64,000 bases of DNA from Bradysia coprophila (lineage: Eukaryota > Arthropoda > Insecta > Diptera > Sciaridae): contig NC_050738.1 of NCBI RefSeq assembly GCF_014529535.1, forward strand, positions 2,232,001 through 2,296,000, written 5' to 3'. The notes beneath the pieces were generated by a model that was not told the origin of the DNA, made no database searches, and was given only the letters and a program-made list of their open reading frames with translations. Made by a program: the position numbers and the translations under genes. Below, one piece after another: positions 1-22,700 of this stretch. Within the stretch, counting starts at the first letter, position 1. The number at the start of each line of letters is the position of its first letter.

Positions 1-5927
<5,927 letters not shown>

Positions 5928-6113
5928 AAAGCACCTAGCAGGGTAATAGAAAAAAATAAAGTAGTACTTTAATCGAAGTATGCGAATATTTCCATACCTT
6001 TTTTTTCGTAATGTCATTGCAAAATTACCATTAAGACTCATAATGGTATCATTGGTATCAAAATACTACTCTATTTGACGTGTAAAAACCTCTATTACCC
6101 TGCTAGGTGCTTT
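5928..6113. mobile_element. MITE with 23-bp inverted termini
   Basis: Terminal inverted repeats beginning AAAGCACCTAGCAGGGTAAT are perfect over 23 bp at both ends (5928-5950 and 6091-6113). Taking the preceding C as the first base, the flanks carry CTGTAGC on both sides (7 bp), the same C-start/7-bp pattern as the CAACGC MITE family in this window. About 186 bp, noncoding. Confidence 0.75.
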
Positions 6114-7807
6114 CCTGTAGCTCATTTGAAGCATTGTAAAGTTTGAAATGTTGAATCCTATGTTATGCTTCCTCGTTTCGTACCTTTAGTACTGTTTGAT
6201 GCTCTTCTTATACTGTCGATTCACTGCTAATTTGATCGTCCGTGTCACCCACTGAGTTTAGGCAAAAGGCAAGTTTATTGTAGTCTGTTACTTCATTTGT
6301 TTAAACTATTTATTAGGACTTAATTGACAATCTTGTACTTCATTATTTTTCAAACACCCTTCACCATATAATACAACACGCTAGCTAGTGCTTATCATAT
6401 ACATGTGACGTCGTTGTCGCTAACAGATGAATAACTTATTTTAGCTCGTAATAAAAGTGTCGGTAACAATTGTCGTTTTAAAGGAAAGTATGCCGTTATC
6501 ATAGCACTGTTCCTAGCATTAGCACTCTTATGTCAAACTTAAAAAAACCTTCAAATTTTCATCCATACTATCAGCCTTCAAATATTTTCTATGTAAATGC
6601 TAGTAGCAGTGCTATGCCATTATGCACTAATACATCTTATACAATCTATAATACGTTGTCTTTAAAACTTGGAGAAAAGGACATCAGATGCACTGATTTC
6701 TGAAAAACTATAGAAATAAATCTGCTATAAAATTGACGTAAGACAAGTATTCGAAACAAGGTTATGAATGCCGAAACCGAAGCGAATGTAAACGCGCAAA
6801 AATGCCTAATTTTCGGACTTTATTAAAAGTCCTTGATAGAATTTTCACTTGATTATTAATAGTTTACGTGTTTGCATTGTCATGTTCCACCTACGAAAAA
6901 TCTGAATAATTTAAATTTTACCCATTGCGATATGTGAGTTATTAATTTCAGGGAAAGTTTACCACCTACACAACATTTTTGTGTGTAAGTTCAGCATTAT
7001 TTTTAGGTAAATGAATAAACTATAATTGTGACGATAGGTTATTGAACCGACGACAGTATATATTAGATATTTGGGGAGGTATACAAACGATTGGGGTAAT
7101 TTAAATTCAATTAAAAAATAAACGGAATCCAAACTTTTCAGTTCCTGATATTGTCGAGGTTATTGTGAATAGATTCGAAATATTTTTGCTGACGTAATTA
7201 TTGTACGTCGATGTTCAATTTACATTTACTACGACTTACTACTATAATTGTCGAAGGCCTATATTTGATTTGCATCCGCATTATAACCATTTATAGCAAA
7301 GTTCATTTGTACAATTCATTTCCACAACATCAATGCCAATAGTTGTACGCAACAAAATATTGAAAACCTTTTCAGTGATTCACTGCGATTGCCATAGCTT
7401 TGAACTTTGGAATTATATTTTTAGATATTCTTTCTTTCAACTTGATAGACAATTTTCAGTAATACGCCGTGCATTATTTTAGGCTATTTTTACCGAAACC
7501 TTTACATGCGGGCTTTCTTACCACAATAGCAAAATGGATCAGAAAGTTCAACACATAAAGTACACTGTTGAGGGAAAAAGGTCGATATGATGTCTGATCA
7601 AAACGCTGGTGGAATGTTTTTGTCCAAAAATAATTGCGTATTGTTTTCGTAGTAAGGCTCGAGACAGTTTAGCTGGTCATCGTATAAAATAAAACTTTCA
7701 GTACGCAGTGCTTGTATACACAGTGGAAGTGAACATTCATTAAAAGGGACGTTAAACATTTAATTACATACCAAGGCGCCCTCAGTAGCCCTAATTATGC
7801 AATGATT
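6114..7807. other. Intergenic, no gene seen
   Basis: AT-rich sequence without a convincing reading frame. A TCTGTTACTTCATTTG repeat begins near 6285, with a GTCGCTAACAGATGA partner near 6415. Confidence 0.45.
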
Positions 7808-7950
7808 CAACGCACTTCAAGCATGAGTGGTACTCTTAATAGGGTGCTGAAACTGGACAGTGTATCGAACAAATTTTGGCCACTTTTTTCATACAAAGTA
7901 GTAATCTATTTGACAGCTGTCATTAATAGCACTTTTGCTTGAAGTGCGTT
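7808..7950. mobile_element. CAACGC-family MITE, copy 1
   Basis: 143-bp element with ends CAACGCACTTCAAGC and GCTTGAAGTGCGTT(G) and an inner GAGTGGTACTCT / GACAG segment shared with the copies at 13668 and 29931. Flanked by AATGATT on both sides (7 bp; 7800-7807 and 7951-7958 agree at 7 of 8 bases). Confidence 0.85.
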
Positions 7951-7958
7951 GAATGATT

Positions 7959-10194
7959 ACAACATTATCTACATTCTAAAATTGTGTTAGAGCAATGTTA
8001 AAACTAGTGAAGTGCAAGATTATGAATCAAAGAAAAGTTGCTAAAACGACTGATACAACAGTTTTAGTGGCCATACCGTGATAAGTTTGTCGGTACTAAA
8101 AGGTTTGTCGTTACTAAAAGGTTAAATGCCTAGCAATTGCTACTGATGGCTATATACTCAGCGACTGTAACACTCAAGAAACAAAGAAGAATTCAACTTT
8201 TCACAAAACATATCTGCAGTAACTAACTCTGGGCGAATCTAGTACTTCTTTCGATCGGTTTCTTTGAAGCTGATTGTAACAAATAGTAGATTAGTACTGG
8301 TTTGGAAATTTTTATTTTGAAGAGTGTGACTTTTGCGCTCGAGCCGAAGACGAAGTGAAAATAACAATCTCCAAACCAGTATTTCCTCGGCTGGTCTTTC
8401 GTGAACGGCTTAACGCTACTGTAATTTAAAACGAGTTTCTGGTGGATGCATCGTGTAAAATCTTTTACATCCTTTGTTTGAATCGTTTGTTTCGCTGTCG
8501 ATAACAGAGGAAATTTTCCTAATTTATTTACATTGACAGTGTAGTATGAGGTACAGGGGTTGTTTCGGTTTTTCCACACAGAAAAAAAGTCACATTTCTA
8601 TATACACCATACCGTTGATGAATATAGAATGTTTCTAAACATATATATCCACTACGTCTAACAGTTCCACTTTATACTGTTGTCTATACACGACAAATAT
8701 ACCAAAATTGTAGGTAGCGAAAAAAAACACAAGAAATTTGTATATTTGACAAAATGTTATTGACGTTTTTTCCTTTCGGTTGTACCTCTCTACACAGACC
8801 GAGAGGGTTTATCAAACAAGAATAAGGCAAAGTACGGGGCAATAGAAGGGATACAATCGTAACTATGTCGTTTTCGTTATTTTTTATTCGATTTTGTATA
8901 CCTAAAAAAGCAAAACGAAATGATTCTTATCAACTTAAATTGGCATAAGACATAAATTATCATTCTTTTCCGTTTATTTATTGCATTTTACTCACAATTA
9001 CCATGCATCCTATATTCATGCAAAACAAACTCGATAAACAAAATGCAAACAAGCACATGAAACACTGAGCGAAAAGTTTTGTACCTTTTTCTTTCGTTTT
9101 AGTAATTTCGGGCTTTGGGAAATTTACTTTTTCTGCAATTTTCTTCGTGTGCTCGAATTGTTTTCGTAACGGAAACTAATAAATCCACGTTGCAGTTACA
9201 CCGAAAAAATACTACTAAATTACAATAATTCACCTTGAAAGCCACTTTATTTCACTTTAAAACGCACCGTAAGTTAACTCATTAAATTTTATCGCCTCAC
9301 AAATTTATTCTCATACTCAAGAAGTACGGCAATAAAAGAAACTTAAACATTCCGTTCAGGCAATCAATAAATGCAAATCCTTATTGTTGTGTCTTAGATT
9401 CGCAAAGATTACACTGGAATTTCACTGGGCAAAACAGACAATATCCCTTTCCAACTGATATTTCAAGTGAAATTCTCCATTTTATTTGCACATACGCTTC
9501 AAATATCCTTGATTTTGAAAATTTCCAACTTTTGCAGTTCACAGACTATCGAGTACTGAAACGTAGCTCATTGGAAAATCGTTGGGTAAGCATGATCCGT
9601 TACGTTTATTTTGTTCAACAAAAATTGTTTGTTTAGTACCGTTGCTATGCTACAAATGAACCCGGCAAACGTGCTGAAACCGTTCGGAGAGAATTTTCCA
9701 ACAATAAACTTTTGCTCTGTGATGGTCGGCGCGATATATATATTGTTTCCGTTAGCATTTAGAGTTATGTCTAAGGGTACCACGGCGGTGTCTTATCCCG
9801 ATAGCAGTGGCGTGCATGAGTTTTCATCTTTCGTTTTACGATGTAGATCCACGTAACCGAATTACAAACACCAGAAAATAGCAAAAAGGATGAAATTCAG
9901 TCCACGTATCTGAGTCTAAGGAGGTGCTAGCAATGCACCAGTGGAATCCAAATCGTAAACCTTCGATTCCTCCGATTAATTTTCTTCCAGGACAATCACT
10001 CAAAATGTGTAGCATAGCTTAGTGGTCAGCACTACAATCTCACGTTGTCCATAATTTACAAAGTTCTATTTGTGATATGTCGAAACCATCTTGCCGATAT
10101 ATTGTACCAACTTATTGTTGAGTTACATTCGCTGGGTGCCAACTACTCTTTCATCCTTCCTTTGTCTGAGCACCGAACGAGCTAAGGCTATAAA
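7959..10194. other. Intergenic, no gene seen
   Basis: The 118-codon antisense frame at 8223-8579 and the two overlapping frames near 9568-9856 show no recognisable domain. Part of the downstream side may be 3' UTR of the ZCCHC24-like gene, but no end can be assigned. Confidence 0.4.
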
Positions 10195-10440
10195 CAGGTC
10201 CAGTTCTACCTGAAACTGACCTAAGTTACCTGAAAAATGTTTTGACCTGAACCTGATGTTGTCAATTTCGAATTGACTTGACTTAACCTGAAATATGTAG
10301 ATAATCGTCAGGTTATTGAAAAATTCCATGAAAATTTCAGGTACACCTGAAACCGGACCTGTCAGATTTAAATAAAACAAGTTTAAATCAGGTCAAGTTT
10401 GTCTTTATGAAATTACCTGAACTGAACTTTTAGGTCGAGT
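10195..10440. repeat. Degenerate ACCTGAA-rich element
   Basis: The words ACCTGAA, GACCTGA and CAGGT(C/T) recur about every 10-25 bases on both strands without a fixed period. The texture resembles the CTGATCTGAA-rich elements at 17335-17788 and 33215-33470. Edges are approximate; nothing here is coding. Confidence 0.5.
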
Positions 10441-10822
10441 AATTTTTTTAACGCAGATAGCTCACAAGAACGAGTCATAAATTGTCGAAATAATTTATTT
10501 TAAAAAATAATTAAGTTTTACAAATTTACCGAAAACATTTTATGGAATTGACAAAAGACTATATACAAATCAAAGACCGACAGCAGAGAGCTTTTAATTT
10601 AAAAAGTAAAAACATTGCATTTATAGCAGGACAATAAAAGAAATTCAAATTTTAACCTTTCCCACACGGTAAACATATCATAGGACAGTGTAGTCAGACT
10701 CATTTAATCAAACCATTTTTAGAGTTTGTTCCATACGAGCCAAAGACGACGTTAGGTAGAGTTCGTCGTTAATTTTCGTCGTCTTTGTCGATAAACCCAT
10801 GATAAAGCCGTCCGCAAAAGAT

Positions 10823-15352
<4,530 letters not shown>

Positions 15353-17334
15353 TTTTCGAATGCAGAGTTTGTTAACCTTTCTCCACTACACACGAACGAT
15401 TTGTTTATGTATGTATTAACAGCGTACGCAGTTTGATTGTTTTCATTAACGTTGCATTTCCAATTAAATCTCGATGCCTTCATAAGGCATATGGTTTTTC
15501 ACTTAAACAGTCGGTTGCACCATAAACAAACGCACACAGAATTTCGGTTAATATTGCAACTTAAATTGACTTTCCACTATGTACACCGTAATCTTGTTGT
15601 GTTTGGTAATCATATCATGATGTTGTATTGTAAACAAATTCTACATTTTACATCCCGCACAAAAACTATGAGTATAAATTAGATGTTACACACCGTTCGT
15701 GTGAACAGCCGCAGGTCTGGTGTCTTAAGCGGATGAAATTTTGTTACTTAATGAAAGAAAATGTTTTATTTCACTGTGGATGAAAATAATTTTCGATTAT
15801 TTTTAGCTACAAAAAGAAATTAATTTTGAAAGAGAAAATGTTTGGTCAATTTCAGGTTCAAATTTTTTGAATTTTAATTTGCAGGATCAAAGACCGAACT
15901 GATCGGGTCGCGGTCATTAGCAACGGCAATATTCACAAATTAATTTTGAATAATTTTTAGATTTTATCTTTCACAAAAGGCAATGAGTCTATCATTACTT
16001 ATTGATACTGAATCTGTTACTTCATTTGGTTTAACACTCTCTTTGCTTGATAACACTACATTAGCCAGAGCAAGACACTATCTGGCAATAAACATATGAT
16101 ATAGCCGCATCAAGTGTAGACATTATTACGCAATCCAGATGCAAATTTGTTTTATTTGTGGGATTATAAACTTAATGGGATATAAGTAGCCGACGAACTA
16201 TAAAATTTATCATAAAAATTATTCGAAAATCGCAAGAAAACAAACCAAAAATTTTCTTTCAAATTCAATCTGAACAAAACACAAAGAAATTTAAAATTCG
16301 AAAATAACAAAAAATAATTCTTTTGTTGAATTCTGTAACTCCCGGTTTCCCATTTAGTCTGTTCCAAAAATAAAACAACATAAAATTTTCTGAAATGTTT
16401 TTACAAGATACCGACACTGAAAAATGAGAAGAAGAAAATCGACAAAGAAACCGTCGCTCGTGTATATAACCAATCGGCTTAAAGTTGGATCACATACTAA
16501 ATTACGATGCGCGAGTTTCTCTGACTTTCGTACTTATAATATCCCATCTACTAACATCTACCTATAACTCGACCATGATTATGTTAATGTACATACTAAA
16601 AAAGAGCTAAACGATGAAAATGTGCTGAGCATTTTCTCAGATGGTTGATAAACTTACGTCATATTTATAAGTATGCGCATAGTGATATTATAGTGGTGGT
16701 GGTAAACAATTATGCTCTTATAGGAGTTAGAATATTAACAGTAGATTCCGTGCCTGTTTCCAAAAGAAATTGTAGGTGAATTCCCGTCAGCGCTGAGTAA
16801 TTTTAGCTGGCATACGACATTTTCACACTCTCAATACAATACAATTGCGAGTGGATTTTGTAACATTCTCATTCGGATAGCATGAAATCCTACGTTTCCA
16901 GCGACACCCATTTACTTTGATGTATAATGCGGGAACGCTAGTTATGTTACAAACTTTTTGACGTCCTTAGCTTGGCTCCAACGAACTCTAAACTTACATA
17001 TTTGTCAATATATTTTGAATATTCTAGAAAAATGCACTTAGATCAATGAATCATGCACTTCATAGGCTGGAATAAAGGTATTAATGTGGCTTTCGAGCAA
17101 GCCATTTTCTGAGCTATCGTCCCGACGGACTAGTAATTTAAAGCTGTGCCTTAATTCATGACATTTTTCTCTGTTCAGAAAACAGAGAAACTCTTTTTCG
17201 AAAAAAATCTTTTCATAGAATTATACCTGATTACCAAAACATTGGCAGTCGATAGCTCCGCTGGAACGGTGAATCGCTTTCAAAGCAAATGAAACTTGCT
17301 TCGATTTTTTTAAAAGATTTTTGTTGGGGATGTC
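15353..17334. other. Upstream region of the ZCCHC24-like gene, no gene seen
   Basis: Probably holds the 5' UTR and promoter of the minus-strand ZCCHC24-like gene, but no TATA box or initiator can be singled out. The small frames at 15437-15682 and 16164-16367 have no recognisable features. A TCTGTTACTTCATTTG repeat begins near 16010. Confidence 0.4.
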
Positions 17335-17788
17335 TAGTGCTCCAAACAGATCGTTCTGACCTGATCTGAATCTAAAAAAAAAGCGATTTGAAGATTTCAG
17401 ATTCAGATCCAGATCTCTGGCGGCTTGATCTTATCTGATCTGACATCTGAAAATTGGAAGCAGATCTGATCTGATCACAGAACTGAAAATTTGAATCTGG
17501 AAAGTTTCGGATCAATCTGAAATCTGAAAGTCAGTATGACTAAACAAATGCTAATTTATTAGAAATTCTTGAACTGCTGGGCTCCGCGAGTGCAGGAGAA
17601 CGAGGAGAACTAATAAAATCAGAAATATTGCTATAATAGTAGCAAGTTTTGGAATTTCAAATTTTATTCTTGGGACTTCAGATCATTCAGATTCAAGTCT
17701 TCATATTTCAGATTAGAATCAGAACAGATCAAAAATTTCAGATCAATCTGGAAAAAAATCAGATTAATCTGATCTGTTCCGAGCCCTA
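17335..17788. mobile_element. Element made of degenerate CTGATCTGAA words
   Basis: Ends TAGTGCTCCAAACAGATC and, inverted, TAGGGCTCGGAACAGATC form imperfect terminal repeats; the flanks share ATGTC and agree at about 6 of 8 bases. The interior is dominated by the words CAGATC, TCTGATCTG and TCAGATT on both strands. The TAGGGCTC-type terminus and 8-bp spacing suggest a non-autonomous hAT-like element. Confidence 0.55.
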
Positions 17789-18476
17789 GCGCATGTCAGA
17801 TTTTTTCAAGCTCTCTCTATGGACCCCCAGGATACAATCAAATATTTTTAGTAGTTTGTGTAAAGGGCGGTACTATGAGTATGAATAACATAACAAGAAA
17901 ATATTTCGATGGGAAAATTTTTAATTTTTCGATGTTTCTTTTTTTGACCTTCGGGAGGCTTCGAAAACTGTGGATTACTTTTATTTTCTCTTATAAAGTA
18001 TTTTTAGTTATTTTTCATAATTTAAGGTATTACAATTATGAAAAATTAAGAATTATCACATTTTTGTTTATGTAGGATCTGATATTTCTGAAATTTGTTG
18101 AATTTTTTCCCATTCGAAATTTTTGTCACACACGTATAAAGACCAGTTTACTGGGCAAAAACCATTCAACTGTCACATTTGTGGATCTAGAAACTATGTA
18201 GAATATGTTGAAAACGCAAAAATAGCTCAACGTCGGCTTACGTCAATTCAACTGAAATACTGACATTTTTGACAGACGCCGACGACGCAGTAAAATTTGA
18301 CATTAGCTACGTTTTACGGTCATGACATTATATGTTCGCAGTATACACTGAATGTGCGTACAGAGTGTGTGATAAGCACCAGCTTCCATCATCAGTAATT
18401 TTTTGTGTGTCGCATGTGGTAACTCTTCCGTAAAGTATTTTTTTAAGACTTTCAACAATCAGCCTAAGGTCTCAAA
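17789..18476. other. Upstream region of the F-box gene
   Basis: AT-rich; the frame at 17875-18075 is low-complexity and unconvincing. The segment just upstream of the ATG at 18477 should contain the promoter and 5' UTR, but no motif stands out. Confidence 0.4.
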
Positions 18477-19537
18477 ATGTACAAACAATCTGATGGCCAA
18501 CTTTTACAGCAGGTAATCAAACAAATTAAGTTTATCTTCTCTGCCACAGGTTAATATTAGATTCTTTTAGAAACTGGACGCCCGAACAAACTCGCCTGTT
18601 GAACCATGTAACACGAAAGCTGGCACTAAATTGCAAGATCTAAACGACGACTGCCTTTTGGAAATATTTTCGAAGGTTCACAACATAATGGACTTGTGTT
18701 CCATAGCAGAGATTTGTGAACGTTTCCGGTCAATTAATCAGAGTGTTCGTGTTATTGGAAAGACATTCCAAGTCGGTGTGGAAGAAAAGGTTTACCTGGT
18801 AGAGTCAGAGAAATTTTTTTATTGTACGAGTGAACGAAGTGACGCTGAAAGGATTTTTAAGAATTTTGGATCGAAAATGTTGGAAGTTGGTATCATGGAA
18901 AGAAAAGAATGCTTCGTATTTAGTCTGGTAGGGAGGCACTGTAAAAAGCTGAAAATTCTGCGTTTGAGTAATATCCGCTTATCTGCCATGATCGCACAAC
19001 AATTGAAGCCTGTTTTAGGACGACTGCAGAAGCTTGTGTTGTTCAGAGTTTCCATTGGAAGGACTAAAAATGAGTCAATTTTCAGTGGGCTAGAATCACT
19101 CATTGAACTACAAATCAGATTTGTAGAGAATGGCACAGTAATTCTTACTCACTTCTTCCCTAAATTGGAACACTTTGCGTATGATAAAACCATCTCGGCT
19201 TCAAAGGATTCGTGTAGTAGATTTTTCGAAGCCGATGCATTATCGACTTTCATAGAACGTCATAGAACGTTAAAATCACTTGATATTCAACTTAATAGAT
19301 GTCATCAAAGATATTGGACAAATGTTTTTAAAGCAATTGGCAATAGTTGTGTGGAAGTGAAAAAACTGAAAGTTGGACCTGGATCTATTCCTAAAAGATT
19401 ATGCCATAATTTTGAAGCACTGTATGCATTGAAATCGCTGAGGCATTTGTATTTATGGGGGATGAAGTTTCAAGACCTTAATGTTTTTGCACCTTTATTG
19501 TTGCTGCGTAAATTAAAATTGCAAGATTGCGAGCTTC

Positions 19538-19700
19538 TGTAGAATAAAATAAGACTACTCGCTTCAATGGTTGTATATAGACTGCTTTATTAAGTATATT
19601 ATTAACATTAATGTCTAACGTGCATACATTATAATATCTCTCTTTACTAAACATTACTCTTTATTAACCATAGGGTTAATGAGTGCGGCATGGCACTACA
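19538..19700 (-). repeat. 3' LTR of the noncoding LTR element
   Basis: 163 bp with TG...CA ends and TGTAG/CTACA short inverted termini; identical by eye to the copy at 26046-26208. Its first bases create the premature stop in the F-box gene. Confidence 0.92.
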
Positions 19701-22700
19701 TCACCCTTCTTGAGAAAGAGTGACGACACATTGACAATTGGAGTCACTCGTCTAACAAATATAATTTCAATGTCTAATAAACTTAGCAATAATAAAAATA
19801 ATAAACTAATAAAATAACGAATGGAAAATGTAATAAACTTTCAAGTTGTAATATTTCATCAAGCTCTGGCTTTCCTTCCCCCATCTTTTTGATTTGAAAT
19901 TTTATTTGGTAATATACACGATAGGTGACAATACACCATTTAATAAGGTTATAAAGAAAATAAAAGCTAGGAAAATGTAGAATAAAAGTACAAATTTCGA
20001 TTAGAATGGTTGATGTGATATGATAATGAATGGTAAGCGGGTCAAGATTCACAATAATACAAAACTTTGATTTTTTTTATATTTGTTATAAGGAGTATAT
20101 ATTTGGAATAGCGTTGTGGACGTTTGATAAGGTTCATACCAATGCTTAAATACAGAGTAGCTAATTCTGTATTCAATCATTTAGGTGGGATGTCAAATAA
20201 TGTAGCATGTAAAATTTTCAAATTGATCAACAAGTTCATGACGCTTGTATCACTCAATTAAACATGTCTAAATAAATGCTCTGTGGGTGAGGTAAGGTAT
20301 GTTTCAAGGGATGAGGTGAGCAAGGAAAATTTGTATAGTGATTATGTTAACATTTGATGTTACATGAGATTCTGTATTACCATTTTAATTTATCTTTCAG
20401 AAGAAAAAGTTCTTTTTTTTTTTTTTTGCATCATTCTCCAAATTAATCATTATTGAACAAAACTGGAAGGAGGTAGCCAATTATTTCATCTTGTTGTACT
20501 AATTTCATAGCGTATCAATAGCATCATATTTTTCATTTGCGATTCTGATAAAATAAATGATTTCAAATAAATTTTCGAAATCGTATGAATCAAAAAAAAA
20601 TTTCGCCATTCGTGCTACAAGGTAAAATATCTCAAACAAAATTGTCAATTTTGATTAATTCATTAATTCAGTTTCATCAAAAAAAAATCCCATCTCTGTT
20701 TTTATGCATTCACGTGGGTCCTTTTCGACGACAATCTTTATTAAAAACTATAGAAAAATTATCACTTTTCGTGAACGTGAAATAGAAACATTTTCACCAT
20801 TGTCGAGACTGTGGGGACTGCCCATATGCCTCAAGAATTAGATCCAAAATCTCTACTTTCATTAATCCACTCACTTATAATTAATATCGTACACTAAGAA
20901 GTCGACTTGTTTAAAATTAACTTAAACTAAATATCGATTTATGCCATTTCGATATTACGATACCACTTCTTTCATAATTTCATTTTTTTTCATTGGTATT
21001 TGGCCGTTTTTCGCTTTGTGAAACAGTTGGTTCTATTAATTATGTTTGATAAAATGTTTAATAATTTTGAATTTTTTTGTATTTAACAATGTAGCAAAAA
21101 AAACAATTTTAATACAATAACCCTATCTTGCATGAAAAAAAAAACTTCATCGGACTTGTCAAAAATTTTCAGAAAAATGCGTTTGAGAAGATTTAAAATT
21201 CAAATATCGAAAGTTTGATTTTCAATCGCATACCTCTTCACTTTACTGTTTTCCATTTCACTTAGATATTCAAAAGTTCAGCTCGTTAGGATTTTTTTAT
21301 ACGAAAATTAAGTTTTATACTTGGCTAGAGTTCAATAAATGTTCAATTTTTCCTAGATTTTCAAAATAATTTTCTGGATTGAAATTTAAGTTTTCATAAT
21401 TAATTAGATTATCTTTTATGTTTGTCCTTTTTCTTTTTTTCTTTTTTGTTTTGATCAGTTATCATTATAGTTTGGCTTTATTATCATTCATCATTTGGCT
21501 TTTCATTTCGATTCATTTTTCAAAGGATTGTCATAATTTCAGATGTACCTTGCCAAATAATATATTTTTATAAATGCGCAATTCAATATTTTTCTCTACC
21601 CGTTAATAATAATTTATAGTTCTCATTGAACCATAGCCTGTAGCGAATCAATTTCATATTTCAAATAATAATAGTGTACACTTTTCAAAACGACATCAGA
21701 TTTATTCAGTAGCTTTCTTTATTCCATCTAAATTGTTACTTTTTTTTTTCTACGTTTGTTCATCATATCATATAGTCATTTAATTCATAAATTCATTAAT
21801 TACAACTTTTTCATAACATTCATATCAGATTCAAAACAAGCAATCAGTTAACCAAATCCATTTTCAGACTTCAATTAGTTTACAATCATCGTCATTCATT
21901 CTATGTCGCACGGGAGAGGCTACTAGGTCTTTTGGTATCATCTGTTACATATAAAGATAATCTACTGTTTCACTACCAATGTTACATTTGTATTTTCTAT
22001 TCTCTTTCGTTATTCAATAATCATTTTTTTTTATTTATTAGCCATATAACTATTCATTTGTTAATTTCATTGCTTTCATCATTACATATTTTGTATCTGT
22101 CATAATGCTTGTTTATCATCATCATCATCAATACGTTTAAAATTCTCATATTATTCTTAATCTCTTCTTTTGTTTTAATTCACAATTCGTTCATGTTTTC
22201 ATCTCAATATATTTCATAATTTTACATTTTTCATCCTTTTATCGCATATACATTCAAAATTTCAAATTCGTTTTTTTTTATTCGTTTACCTTTTTCCTAT
22301 TGGAGTAAAGACATATTCTATGTTTTATTTCAATACTTTCTCATTTTCATATATCTGTTTTGTTTAATTTTATATCATTTCATTTCACAAAGCTCATAAA
22401 AGTGAAATACAGTGTTTTGCGTGTTTCAATTCTTAATTTCTATCTGTTCCTTTTTGTAATCTTAATATTGCAATTTCATTTTCTTTTTTTTCAATTTATA
22501 ACTTGTTTCTTGTTTCATCAATTCATTATTTCGTAACATTTTTATTAGTTGACTTGAGGTTAAATTTAGTTCCATATGCCAAAAAAAATTAAAAATTCCA
22601 AAATGAATCATTCGAAAAAAAAGTTCCGGTCGATTTCTCTTCTTTCAATCACTACTATATGAGAGAACGCAACGTTGATTACATGAATATCTCAATATCA

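Noticed and set aside
8223-8579. 118-codon antisense frame as a gene
   Set aside because: No domain, no splice partners, and it includes a GTCGATAACAGAGG word of the dispersed repeat.
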